A stretch of DNA of 64,000 nucleotides from Sipunculus nudus (Eukaryota > Annelida > Sipuncula > Golfingiida > Sipunculidae), in NCBI GenBank assembly GCA_026874595.1, contig CM049316.1, positions 68,598,676 through 68,662,675 on the forward strand. The letters run 5' to 3'. Positions 47,591 to 59,950 of this stretch are shown piece by piece (position 1 is the stretch's first letter; each line of letters begins with the position of its first letter). The position numbers and the translations under genes are program-made. Under the pieces are notes generated by a model. It was not told the origin of the DNA. It did not search any database and worked only from the letters and a program-made list of their open reading frames with translations.

Positions 47591-48889
47591 TTCCCCGTCT
47601 ACACCGTCAGGATCATGTATAGAATCAGGTGCGCCCTTGGCTACCGCTGCCAGAATATGCTGGGGCTCGTTTCTAGCATGGTACCGTTTCAGCATATTCA
47701 CGTGGAAGGTTTTAACCTTATCGCCAATCTTAATCCGATAGTCTAAGTCCCCAACCCTGTTTACAATAGTATAGGGGCCTTTCCACTGTACCATTAATTT
47801 GTTCCGCTCCGTCGGGAGTAACAACAAAACTTCGTCTCCGGCCTCAAACCTGCGCGTGCATTTACCTCTATCATATAACAGTCTGTGTCTGTTCGTTGAT
47901 TTGTTCAACGCCTCTCTAGCTAACGCGCATGTGTCGCTTAGTTTGTCTTGTAGGTCCAGGACGTATTGGTACGTGGTTTTAGTCTCGACGCTAGTATCTC
48001 GCTTGGTCCACAGATCCCTTAGAATCCGCATCGGTCCTCTAACGATCCTACCATAGAGCAACTCAAAGGGTGAGAACCCTGTGCTCTCATGTGGCGCTTC
48101 TCGGTACGCAAAAAGCACGGCGCTGAGGTACCGATCCCAATCTCGCGGTCTTTCCTCGCACATCCGTTTCAACATTAACTTTAACGTTCCATTGAATCTC
48201 TCCACCATTCCGTTGCACATAGGATGGTAAGGAGTAGTGGTGAGCTGTCTTACAGACAAAACACGGCTAACTTCTCGCATGAGGTCTGACGTAAATTGTG
48301 TTCCCATGTCAGTAAGCACCTCTGACGGCACTCCTAACCGCGCATAAATATCAACTAGCGCATCAGCCACAGAGACTGTATCTATGTTCTTTAAAGCAAC
48401 AGCCTCCGGATATCTAGTGGCATAATTCATAACGGTCAGAATATACCTGTGACCTCTCTCAGACGCTGGATGGATCGGCCCAACCAGATCCATCGAAATT
48501 CTACGCCAGGGCTCATCAATTAATGGCATCTGGCCTAACGTAGCTCCAGGCACCTTGCCTTTCGGTATGGTTTTCTGGCAAATGGGACAAGACTTGCAAA
48601 ACTCAGCAATGTCATTATACATCCCTTTCCAGAAAAACTGAGTTCTCACGCGGTCGTGCGTTTTGTCTATGCCCTGATGGCCCGCCATAACCGCTTCGTG
48701 GCCCATCCTCATTACGTCGTACCGTAATGTCTGAGGTACCACCACTCGAGATCCATCTTGATCTCCCCGTTTATCACTCACAACCCGAACTAAATATCCG
48801 TCCTCAATTCTAAATGGACTATCATTTCTAGCCTCTCTAGCTAGCCTCCAATACGGCGCTAAAGACCCATCCTCCTCCTGCGCCTTCAA
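47579..48889 (-). pseudogene. Integrase of the Gmr1-type element
   Basis: A 436-codon open stretch covers a complete-looking integrase. The zinc-binding H2C2 motif is H64, H71, C101, C104 (numbered from the first codon of the stretch). The catalytic core has D134 (MDLVGP), D194 (LTDMGTQF) and E230 (MVERFNG), with exactly 35 residues between the second and third acids. A GPY/F-type C-terminal module occurs at KGPYTIVNRVGDLDYRI (about 370-387). Usual TDxGxQF and YHPxxNG motifs are present with Met in the variable positions. It inserts element cDNA into chromosomes. It lies directly downstream of protease and ends at a TGA at 47579-47581, immediately before the RT-thumb remnant. It opens in a different frame from the protease, so it is not expressed from the same reading frame in this copy. 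No start codon is expected inside pol. Confidence 0.92.
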
Positions 48890-49592
48890 AAATTTTGGCC
48901 GGACTCACATCGGCAACTGGGCTTGCAACATTCAAGCTACGCGTCGGTATCTGTTTCTCTCGTGCAGCGCTCCGTGTCTCCACCGCGGACGACACCTCCT
49001 TTTGTGACTCTACACCGTCACACACTATGCCTGAGGACCGCTCAGACTTCCACGTCTGGTCCGGATCATACGGATCACGCGCTCCCGCTACGTTACCTAG
49101 CGCTAAATCACATACAGCATCCCCGACCACCATTGCCTCGATAGTACCGACAAAGTACGCACAGTCCACATTAATCCTAGCCGTAGGAAATTGTCTTACA
49201 GACCCGTCGAACAACCTACACTCGACCTGGTGTCCGGTGAACTGATTCGGCTCCACGTACGACTCACGTATTCCTGCCGAGGAACATCCCGAATCCCGCA
49301 GCACCCTCGCTGACTTACCATTCACCAGCCCTTCACACACAGGTAACGAGATTCCGCCTTCTGTCTGGGCAGCAAATCCTAACGACTGACTCGGACTCTC
49401 TACTTCCGGTTTCACCGCACCGACTGTCTCCGTTTCCGCCTCGACTACTGCCATTGACATAGTCTCCGGTTTCTGTTTTTGGTTATACGGGGGGCTAAAA
49501 TTAGTCCTATACCTCTGCTGATCGCCAGCAGCACGCCCTACTTGAGGGGAAGACCTAGGCCTCGACCGGGTGGTTTCTCGGCTTATTTTTGT
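48837..49592 (-). pseudogene. Gag-pol junction and retropepsin-like protease of the Gmr1-type element
   Basis: The stretch reads as a Pro/Glu/Gln-rich linker followed by an aspartic protease. GLVNGKSARVLRDSGCSSAG holds the catalytic DSG (D108 of the open stretch starting at 49616), and VVGDAVCDLALGNVAGARDP is the flap-to-alpha-helix region. No CCHC zinc knuckle is seen and gag is truncated away. After VADVSPA the frame shifts by one base at a T run near 48893-48897: integrase continues in another frame while this one runs on 50 nt to a stop. The shift could be a decay mutation or, less likely, a programmed one. The first about 8 codons from 49616 belong to flanking repeat, not to the element. 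Confidence 0.78.
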
Positions 49593-52033
49593 TAGCATTT
49601 CATCTGTTAACACCAAAAATTTGAAACCAGTTGATCAAAAACTGTAGATTTTATTAGCTCAGCTGACTATAAGTCATCTGAGCTATAGTCATGGTCCATT
49701 GTCCGTCGTCCGTCCGTCTGTCTGTCCGTCCGTCCGTCCGTCTGTCTGTCTGTCCGTCTGGATGTCCGTCCGTAAGACTGGCAGGTTTCGACACTGTTGG
49801 ACCTATGAATACAGATATTAAGTCAGTATTATATAATTTATAAAAGTTATGGGCCAAAACATAATGGACTTTGTAAAAAAATCAGGAAGATATTTGGTCA
49901 CTTAAGACCAAAAGTGTTAAAGGTAGAGACTTTTTTCCAGTAATACAACTTTAATTAATCAAAATTTAATTGTATACCAAAAATAAGATCAAAATTTGTT
50001 AAATTTTCTTAAATATTGGCAAAAATATAAAATTGGTACCTTAAATTTTGCCCAACTTTGGCCATGGCACGTTTTTTTCCTGTAAGTACTGTGGATTTAA
50101 TTTTCACACAATGTATACATAAGGATTTAATCTGTTAATATCTGAAATTTGAAAATAAAAAGCTGCAAAATTAGGCTAGTTATTGAATTTTTTTGGAGGC
50201 TCTTGTTGTATTCCCTTACATTGTCAAGCATTCCACTTTGATGACTGTAGGTCATTCAGTGCACATCTCTATGCTCCCCAGGCTGTTGACATAATTTTAG
50301 ATGTCACCAAAATCTCCTACCATACCGAAAATTGGGTCATTAGGACTTTGTTCCTTCGAGATATTAAGGAAAGAAAACTCCGTTTTCCATAAAAAAAAGC
50401 CACTGTTACACTTCAAGGCTGCCTAATATCAAAACCACTGATCTGTTTTTGATCGTATTTAGTATTCACATTCTTATATACATTTTCTATGAACATACCA
50501 AAAATTAGGTCAGTATTGGGTATTATTTTGAAGTTATTATTTTGAAGTTATGGGCCAAAACATAATGCAATTTTTTAAAAAATCAGGAAATATATTTACT
50601 CACATGAGAATTGCTGAACCTAGAGACTTTTTTCATGAATATAACTTTATTTAATCAAGATTCAATTGTTTACCCAAAATTAGATCTGAATTTTGCAAAT
50701 TTTTCAAGTTATTAGCATAAATAAAAAATCAATACCTTAAATTTTGTCCAACTTTGGCACTGTTGATTTAATTTTCCCAGCATATCTGCATAAGGATTTA
50801 ATCTTTTAAAATCTGAACTTTCAAAAGAAATTGATTGGAATGAATAGCTTTGATTCATGTTTTCATACACCATGTCAAGTGTTGTTTACATCTAGCCCAC
50901 CTAGTAGTACAGCCTTCACTTGCATTATGTAACCCACCCCAGGCAGCTTACCTTGGCCCGGGGTGGGTCCACTACTAGCAAGCTTCCCCTCTGCCCTGCA
51001 CTCACCCCCCAGCTGGTGCATAAACTAGATGAATGTTATAATTTTTCAGTATTTTATTCTTGGACATGCTACATTTTAGATTTTGTATTGAACCACCAGG
51101 ATTACAATGATTAAAATGTACATTTAATTGTGTCCACAAAGTGGTGTATTGCTGTGAAAGTGTGGATGTTCATGAGATAAGTAATTCCTTACTTCAGAAG
51201 AGTAAAAACTTTACCAGGTGTGAAATTGACTATTAATTCCAGTTATAAATTATAGCTGAGATAGTAATTAGCACGATGATATTTTTTGTCCCTCATTCAA
51301 CCAACAGTGTATATACTTTATTTGAAAAGATGATTTTATTTGATCAAAATTACTGAATCTTTTTTTTTATTCCGGTGAATAAAATTAAGCATGTACTGAA
51401 AACTCCAATGTGCAAAACCTTTCAATAGTGTTTTAAGGGATAATCTTGAAGATGCCATGTTGTGGCATTATTTTCTTTTAAATTCAGTTTAAACATTTGT
51501 GATTTAAAAATAATAAAATATATGTGAATGCATAATATGACCCAATATGAGCTACACTCTGGATATATGATGATTGCAACTTAGAATTCTGATATTTTAA
51601 CTTATATTTTCAAATTTTTTTATTACAAATTTATAAAACTTGTAAATAAAAAAATTGAATCAGATAAAAACTTTTAATGGAAAAAGTTGATATGCTAAAA
51701 AATAGGCTTATTTATAAACTTAAATGCATTATTCCCTTGAAAGTGAAATAAAGGTATTAGTCCATTCTGTCCACTTGCCTGTCCATCTGTAAATTTTTCA
51801 TATGCATCACAGTATCTCAAAACTTTTACTGTTTTTCTTCATGACAGTCTTGTCAGAGTATTAGTTTGCAGTCATATATTTAGAACTTTACTATAACGAA
51901 GTTGGAGGGCCCCTTCCTCTTAGCTTCTCATATGCTTATATAAATGAAAAACATTACAATAGAATTTTTGCATATTTTGTATTTGCAAAAATTTCAAACT
52001 TCAGCTGAGCGCCGGTGACCCATGGGTCCCTTG
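49593..52033 (+). mobile_element. Family I fragment followed by an internally deleted family I element
   Basis: A short family I fragment (49593-49655, CATTTCATCTGTTAA) matches 22225-22285. At 49656 a new copy begins AGCTCAGCTGAC with a long CCGT/CTGT head. Compared with 59951 it lacks about 220 bp just after GGACCTATGAAT. It otherwise parallels 16389-19538 and ends with CAGCTGAGC, GACCCATGGGTC and CCTTG at 52033. Confidence 0.65.
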
Positions 52034-52840
52034 TTTGGTGTTTGGAATTAAAACTGACGCGGGTGGTGCCTGAGAACCCAACCTTATTTACAGATGTTTT
52101 TAAATTGAATATCTTTTAACAATCAGATGCAGTCATACCCGAGTTAAACTACAATGCATGCAATTCATCAAGGAAGCATAGTAAATAAAAAAATTGTTTG
52201 AAATTCATATTAGACCCCACTAAGTACCTGTTACACTGTTATTATATTTTGAGATTTTAAAGATTCATTTTCATATAGAAAGACCCACAGTTGAGGAAAA
52301 ACAAACTAATCCTTTTGAGATATTGTCATGTAGTTTAATATCAGTTCACTAAAAGTTGCTTTTTATTACTGGTAGTTTAAGATAAAAAAAATTAAACTGC
52401 CATAACAGCCCATTTTAGGTCAGTGGCTACAAAGATCTTCTCAAAAACACTATGCCAAATTCTTAAATCTCACACATAAATTATCCTCAGATGTTGATAA
52501 TTCAAGGTTTTTCAAATAATTGTCTTTTATGGTTCCACATAAAAATTTTTTTTTGCTGAATTATGGAGATTGATTTGAGTCATTTACCATATATGTTAGC
52601 TGTGTGAAGCAGTCACATCTAGCCTGGCACCAGCTAAATATCATCATTAACATGCCACTAGATTTCAGGTTAAATAGCTTGACAGACTGCCAACTATTTC
52701 AGATTTTGCAACAGGCCATAGGTCAGCCTGGATCTATTTTTAGCTTTGGCAGACTGGCAACTGTATCAGATTAGGCAAAGGTCAAGAGTTCACTCAGTGC
52801 ACCCAGGTAAAGGTCAAGAGTTCACTCAGTGCAGTAGTTT
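52034..52840 (+). other. Mixed intergenic sequence with family II pieces
   Basis: The first 350 bp match nothing I recognise. From about 52390 the text is family II body (CATAACAGCCCATTTTAG and 32-bp GGTCAAGAGTTCACTCAG units), truncated by the next family II left end at 52843. Confidence 0.45.
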
Positions 52841-55800
52841 TTAGCGAACCTGTGAGCTTATGCGATGGTGTGCCGTCGTCCGGCGTCTGTACGTTAACCC
52901 ATACTATCTTGAAAACAGGAAGAGTTGGCATTACAAAATTTTATGCAAAAAATTAGTCATCTCAAAAACTTCATCGGATTTAGCTTATTTTTTGGCTAAC
53001 TGCATTTTCTTAGATTTTAAAGGGGAAAAGCTTAAAAACTTTAAAAATCTTCTTCTCTGAAAATGTTCAGCCAAATTGTCCAATGTTTCACAGAAATGAT
53101 CTCTTACAAGTTTGTTCAAATGGTTTAAGTTTGGTGATTTTTGGCCGAGTTACAAGAAGTTAAACTTAGCCATCTGTCCAAAAAAAAGCATACTAAAATT
53201 ACAATCTCAGAAACTGCTGGAGCTATCATCACCAAATTTTATGGGAATGTTTGTCACATGAGTCATATCTGAAATTGAGGTATTGGTGGCGCCACCTGCA
53301 TCGGCCCTTTTTGTATGGGGGTCATCAGTGCCCGTGACAGCTACAAATAACTTCTTTACTGAAACGATATGGCCAAATTGTTTAATAACGCACAAAATGA
53401 TCCTAGGGTAGTGCTTTCTAAAGTTTGTTCAAATGGTCTCAGTTCAGTGACTTTTGGCTAAGTTATAAGAAGCTGAATTTAGCCATATGCCATGACAGCC
53501 CATTTTAGCTAAGTGGCTAAAAAGTTCTTCTTCTCAAAAACCACTGGGCCAAATTCTTAAATCTCACACATTAATTATCCTTAGATGTTGATAATTCAAA
53601 TTTGTTCAAATGGTTTTGGTTCAGTGATTTTTGGCTGAGTTATGAGAAGCTTAACTTAGCCATTTTTCTGTAATTTCCTATAAGAGTTATAAACCTGAAA
53701 ACATTTTTGAAGGACACAACTGAGGCTAATTTGTTTAATATTTTACAACGATTTGAGCTAGCATCATGAAATTTAAAGTAAAAAATAAACCATCTGAAAA
53801 ACTCTGCATTTTCTTAGATTTTATTGAGAAAAAGCTAAAAAATTGTTTAAAATCTTCTCCTCCAAAACTGTCAAGCCAGATTGTTCAATAATTCACAGAA
53901 ATAATCTCTTATACCATCTCTCTCAGGTTTGTTCAAATGGTTAAATTTGGGTGAATTTTGGCCGAGTAACAGGAAGTTGAACTTAGTCATCTGTCTAAAA
54001 AAGCATACTAAAATGACAATCTCAGAAAAGGCCGGAGCTTTCATCACCAAATTTGATGCCAGTGTTGGTCACATGAGTCATATATGAAATTCAGGTATAT
54101 CTGGCGCCACCTGCCTTGACCTTTTTTTGAACTGGGGTCATTGGTCATCTGTATATTAACCCATAATTTCTCAGGAATAGCAGGAGCTACCATCCCCAGA
54201 TTTTATGCAATCTCTCACATATTAAATGTTGTGGGATTCAGCTTATTTTTTTGTTATCTGCATTTACTTTAATATTATAGGGAAAAGGCTGAAAAACCTT
54301 TAAAAGTCTTCTTCTTGTAAACAGTCCAGCCAATTTGTTCAATATTTTACAGAAATGATCCCAGAAGCAAGCCTTCTCAAGATTGTTCAAATGGTTTGCA
54401 TTTGATGAATTTTAGCAGAATTACACAAATTTGAACTTAGTTATTTGACCAAGTAAGCATACTGACATAGTAATCTCAGAAATGACAGAACCTAGCATTA
54501 CCAAGTATTGTGCAAATGTTGGTCACATGACTTATATTTGAAGTTGCAGATTTCGTGTTGCCACCTACATTGACCTGGTTTTTATTTGCAAAAACCTCAT
54601 AATTTTAACCTCTTTCAGCTGATAATGTTTATGATGAAACTGTCAAGTTGAATCGTTCCGTTTTTCAAAAGAATTAACCTAGGACATGTTTTTTTCAATC
54701 ATATAAGAATAGATTGAGTTTGTTGCTTTTTGGTTGAGTCATGAAAAGCTTAAGTTGGTCTTATGGCCATTATTATGTCTATTTCAAACTGAGGACTGCA
54801 ATAGTGTTCTTCTACAAAATTGTTGTTTCAATTATAACTTCTGTGACATTGCACAAAAATTATTCTTAGGTTGCCTTTGTTCAAGTTTACTTGAATGATT
54901 TTTGGCAGAATTATTGGACCTTTAGCAATGAAAAAACTGCATCTTTTATTATTATAGATATTTTTGGTAAAAAGTTTATGAATATGTCAGCTTGAAAAAA
55001 AAGCATTTTAGCCAAAGTCTTTCAGTATGTGTAAACAGATTTGCCAACAGGCTAAGATTGTGTCTGTGTCATTAAATAGGTTGAAAAACTGCCAACTGTT
55101 TCAGATTTTGCAACAGATCAAGAGTTCATTCAGTGCAGCCAGATATAGGTCAAGAATTCAGTCAGTGCAGCCAAGCACAAGGCATGTGATCACTGCATTG
55201 GTGTCATGTGAACACCTCATGGCCAGCATGTGATCACCTCATGGGTAGCATGTGATCACCTCATGAGTATCATGTGATCACCCCATGGGTGTCATGCCCC
55301 TTAGGGCTGCATGTGGAGCCAATCTGTGAGCTTATGCAATTATGTGGCTACTATTTCAGATTTGGCAACAGGCCAAAGGTCAGTCTGGATCTATTTATAG
55401 CTTCAGCAGACTGCCAACTGTATCAGATTAGGTAACAGGTCAAAAGTTCAGTCAGTCTAGCTAGTTCACTCAGTGCACTAGCTGCATTTTATTTACAGCA
55501 TTGGCAGACTGCCCCTGTGTCAGATTATGCAACAGGTCAAGAGTTCACTCAGTGCAGGCAGGTACAGGTTAAAAGTTCACTCAGTCTAGCGAGGTGCAGG
55601 TCGTGAGTTCACTTAGTGCAGTAGCCTGAGCTAGCAATTTGTCACAGTTCACTTGGGGCAACTGCCTTTCTCACCTAAGCCTCGTCAGCCACATGCATCA
55701 GACTCAAGGTAAGTCTGATGTATTGGCCTGACATATTTGCCTGTCTGTGATGGCTTTCTTGTTCACAAGACAGGTGTCACCACCTACAACGACTTTTGCA

Positions 55801-58800
55801 CAATGTATGTGCCTCCTTATTGTATCCGCCAAAACGAAGTTTTGCGGATACTATGGTTTTGACCAGGTTCCGCCGCCGCCATCGCGTTTGTTCAGGAGAA
55901 CTCCTCTGAGACTACTGGACAGATTTTTCCCAAACTTACACAAATTAACGGGTCACATGTGAACAGGTGCCTAACCAAGTGACCTTGACCTCTGACCTTT
56001 CCTCTCTGCCCAGCGTCCATATGTGCGTCTATTTCCACACATAAAACCACATATCTTGGGAACCGTTTGACCAATCAGGAAAAATTTTTTTACACAAATG
56101 TAGCCCTGGGATAGCTTTATAACATACACTAAAAAGGTGGCGCCACCTGCAACCATGCTTGCACAGTGTCCATCTGTTCATCTGCCTTTGGTTAAAATCA
56201 CTCATATCTCTGCAGTGGTTTGACTAATTCACCAAAAATTCGGCATGCGTATACATCCTAGATAGCTTTCTTGATTTTGACAGGTGGCACCACCTACATT
56301 CATGTTAATGCTGCCGACATCCAAGCTCATATCTCGGAAACCATTTGACCAATCAGGAAAAAAATTTACACAAATGTAGCCCTTGGATAGCTTTATAACA
56401 TACACAAAAATGGTGGCACCACCTGCAGCCATTTATGCACAGCGTTCATGTTTGTCTGCCTTGGGTTAAAATCACTCATATCTCTGCAGTGGTTTGACCA
56501 AATTACCTGAAATTCGGCATGGGTATACATCCCTCATAGCTTTCTTGATGTTATGACAGGTGGTGCCACCTCCATTTACGTTCATGCTGTAGACATCCAT
56601 GCTTATACCTCCGGACTCGGTCAACCAATCAGGAAAAAAATTTTACACTAATGTAGCCCTTGGATAGCTTTATAACATACACAAAAATGGTGGCGCCACC
56701 TGCAGCCATTTTTGCACAGCATCCATCTGTTTGTCTGCCTTGGGTTAAAATCACTCATATTTCTGCAGTGGTTTGACCAAATTACCTGAAATTCGGCATG
56801 CATATACATCCCCCTTAGCCTTTTTGATTTATGACAGGTGGCGCCACCTACATTCATGTTCTGACGCTGTAGACATCCATGCTTATATCTCTGGACTCGG
56901 TCAACCAATCAGGAAAAAAATGTTTACACTAATGTAGCCCTGGGATGGCTTTATAACATACACAAAAATGGTGGTGCCACCTGCAGCCATTATTGCACAG
57001 CGTCCATTTGTTTGTCTGCCTTGGGTTAAAATCATGCATATCTCTGCAGTGGTTTGACCAAATTACCTGTAATTCGACATGGGTATACATCCCTCATAGC
57101 TTTCTTGATTTTATGACAGGTGGCGCCACCTCCATTCACGTTCACGCTGTAGACATCCATGCTTATATCTCCGGACTCGGTCAACCAATCAGGAAAAAAA
57201 AATTACACTAGTGTAGCCCTTGGATAGCTTTATAACATACACAAAAATGGTGGCGCCACCTGCAGCCATTTTTGCACAGCGTCCATCTGTTTGTCTGCCT
57301 TGGGTTAAAATCACTCATATTTCTGCAGTGGTTTGACCAAATTACCTGAAATTCGGCATGCATATATACATCTCTCTTAGCCTTTTTGATTCATGACAGG
57401 TGGCGCCACCTACATTCACGTTCTGACGCTGTAGACATCCATGCTTATATCTACGGACTCGGTCAATCAATCAGGAAAAAAATGTTTACACTAATGTAGC
57501 CCTGGGATGGCTTTATAACATACACAAAAATGGTGGCGCCACCTGCAGCCATTTTTGCACAGCGTCCATTTGTTTGTCTGCCTTGGGTTAAAATCATGCA
57601 TATCTCTGCAGTGGTTTGACCAAATTACCTGTAATTCGGCATGGCTATACATCCCTCATGGCTTTCTTGATTTTATGAGAGATGGCGCCACCTCCATTCA
57701 CGTTCACGCTGTAAACATCCATGCTTATATCTACGGACTCGGTCAACCAATCAGGAAAAAAATTTTACACTAATGTAGTCCTTGGATAGCTTTATAACAT
57801 ACACAAAAATGGTGGCGCCACCTGCAGCCACTTTTGCACAGCGTCCATCTGTTTGTCTGCCTTGGGTTAAAATCACTCATATCTCTGCAGTGGTTTGACC
57901 AAATTACCTGAAATTCGGCATGCATATACATCCCCCTTAGCTTTCTTGATTTTATGACAGGTGGCGCCACCTACATTCATGTTCTGATGCTGTAGACATC
58001 CATGCTTATATCTACGGACTCGGTCAACCAATCAGGAAAAGAATTTTTACACTAATGTAGCCCTGGGATAGCTTTATAACATACACAAAAATGGTGGCGC
58101 CACCTGCAGCCATTTTTGCACAGCGTCCATCTGTTTGTCTGCCTTGGGTTAAAATCATGCATATCTCTGCAGTGGTTTGACCAAATTACCTGTAATTCGG
58201 CATGCGTATACATCCTGGATAGCTTTCTTGATTTTATGACAGGTGGCGCCACCTACATTCATGTTCACACTGCAGTCATTAATGCTTATATCTCCGGACT
58301 CAGTCAACCAATCAGGAAAAAAATTTTACACTAATGTAGCCCTTGGATAGCTTTATAACATACACAAAAATGGTGGCGCCACCTGCAGCCATATTAGCAC
58401 AGCGTCCATCTGTTTGTCTGCCTTAGGTTAAAATCACTCATATTTCTGCAGTGGTTTGACTTTTCCACATGAAATTTTGCATGTGTATACATCTTGGATA
58501 GTTTCTCGTTCAAACAACAGGTGGGGCCACCTACAATCATGTTTATGTGACAGAGATCCATTCTTATATGTAACACATGTAACTCCTTAACCCCTTGCCA
58601 CTCAATCCTTGCCTCACTTCACCCGTCCTTCTCTGATTTTGGTGGATACATGTAGTCACTTGTCGACTACCCGTATTCTAGTTTCTACAGAGGAATTTGA
58701 TATAATCATCCTGAAATTGGGCATATTTATACATATCAAATAGCTTTTTCATATACAAGACTGGTGGAGCCACCTACAATAATTTTTGCACAGTGTTTCT

Positions 58801-59092
58801 CTGCTTATTTCTCAGGAGGCCGGGGTTTGATATATCAGTCTGAAATTGGGCATATGTATATATCTCTGATAGCTTTGTTGTATACAAAACTGGTTGTGCC
58901 AGCTCCAATCATTTTTGTGTTGTGTGCACCCATACGAGAATTTCAGCAGTGATGTTTATGTAATTTTGTTTCTCATTTAAAATGTTTAGTACTTGCATTG
59001 TTTATATACATGAAAAGTAATGGTCCAGTATTGAAGAATTATACCTGGTGTATTTCCCAATGCACAGGTTTGCATTAGGCCTGTAGGCCTTG
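52841..59092 (+). mobile_element. Family II element, full length, carrying family III
   Basis: It runs from TTAGCGAACCTGTGAGC to CACAGGTTTGC, AGGCCTGTAGGCCT and TG at 59092. The body has several ATCTCAGAAAC...GGTGGCGCCACC units, the 22-bp TGATCA minisatellite (55185-55295) and 32-bp units. The family III insertion at 55820-58681 separates CCTCCTTA from TTTCTACAGAGG. Without it the element would be about 3.4 kb. Confidence 0.7.
55820..58681 (+). mobile_element. Family III element, full length, best copy
   Basis: It begins TTGTATCCGCCAAAACGAAG with a fold-back to TTTTGCGGATA and a CCG head. It ends with hairpin GTAGTCACTTGTCGACTAC (58652-58670) and CTAG at 58678-58681. It contains about nine satellite units of about 280 bp, with TGGCGCCACC-type centres near 56691, 56972, 57251, 57534, 57813, 58095 and 58374. 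Removing it leaves CTTA joined to TTTCTACAGAGG, identical to the continuous site at 31775, so both ends are exact and no bases were duplicated. Confidence 0.85.
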
Positions 59093-59449
59093 TTTCTTCA
59101 AAAATTGACTGGAAATTGTGAATCTTAGCCCATGATGTTGCAGGTCTTGCTTGTTTCAAATTTTTATGCATTTTCTTTAATGTTGAATTTTGAGACTTTT
59201 AAAGATGTGGTCGTCTGTTAACAGGGTACATATCATAACCATTGCACCTAGAATCTTCTAACTTGACATCCAGGGAGGTCCATGAAAATCTCCTTTGAAT
59301 TCTGAATTTAGGTCAATGTTACCCATATCCTTTGAGCTATGCTTCAATTGAATTGGGATACCTTCTACAAAATTTAGCATTCAGATGATAAAATTCCCTT
59401 TGTGAATGTCTTCCTAGACAGCTGAGTGTCATGACCCCTTGGTTACTTG
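59093..59449 (+). mobile_element. Family I' 3' fragment
   Basis: Text with GGGTACATATCATAACC and CTTGACATCCAGGGAGG matches the family I' interior. It closes with CAGCTGAGTG, a decayed hairpin (GACCCCTTGGTT) and ACTTG at 59449. Confidence 0.5.
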
Positions 59450-59454
59450 TTTTT

Positions 59455-59950
59455 ATGCCCCCGCCACAAAGTGGCCGGGGCATATAGTTTTACCCATGTC
59501 CGTCCTTCCGTCATTCCGTCCTTCCGTCATTCCGAAATCAAACAGTTGTACGGATTTTTTTTTGCAATGCCTGCAGATATTGGCCTGATTTTTGGTGTGT
59601 GGGCAGATAATGACCAGTTACAGATCGAGAACGCGTTATATCCCAGTTGACCTACTTTTGACCGTTTTACGGCTCCTAAACTTAGAAAATTTCATGAAAA
59701 ATAGAAATTTTCATGACAAATACACATGTACAGACCTTTTTTCACAATGCCTGCAGATATTGGCCTGATTTTTAGTGTGTGGGCTGATAATGACCAGTTA
59801 CAGTTAGAGTTCGCGTTTCCACTTGGTTGACCTACATTTGATGGTTTTACGGCTCCTTAATTTAGAAAATTTCATGAAAAATAGAAATTTTCATGACGAC
59901 TGCACATGTACAGACTTTTTTTCGCAATGCCTTCAGATATTGGTCTCATT
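59455..59950 (+). mobile_element. Family V element, 5' part
   Basis: The left end is an inverted repeat: ATGCCCC and GCCAC pair with GTGGC and GGGGCAT across an AAA loop (59455-59483). A CCGT/CCTT microsatellite follows at about 59500-59533. Two about 180-bp units containing CAATGCCTGCAGATATTGG come next (59562, 59746; a third starts at 59926). It is cut off by a family I insertion at 59951. Confidence 0.6.

Larger units (their letters stand above)
45622..49592 (-). mobile_element. Gmr1-type Ty3/gypsy LTR retrotransposon, defective
   Basis: The minus-strand element keeps its 3' LTR, polypurine tract and pieces of pol in the order protease, integrase, RT-thumb/RNase H. Conventional Ty3/gypsy elements place integrase last. 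Integrase ahead of RT is the arrangement described for Gmr1-like elements. Gag, primer-binding site, 5' LTR and the RT fingers/palm are missing. The left side was inserted in a family III satellite unit, and the right side abuts a family I fragment at about 49592, so the 5' half was lost after or during insertion. It is richer in CpG than the surrounding repeats, suggesting a relatively young insertion. Confidence 0.85.

Noticed and set aside
47579-48889. Integrase as a host-domesticated gene
   Set aside because: It sits inside an element with LTR, polypurine tract, protease and RNase H, in a frame broken from its upstream domain. No splice signals or host exons are attached.
4382-58390. Regularly spaced TGGCGCCACC palindromes as a CRISPR array
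   Set aside because: The repeats lie in 280-bp satellite units whose intervening sequence is itself repeated. The context is eukaryotic and there are no cas genes.
53207-58576. Many 60-85 codon open frames with recurring CHKNGGRWRHHF-like text
   Set aside because: The same peptides recur because the underlying satellite recurs. Frames break at random between units.
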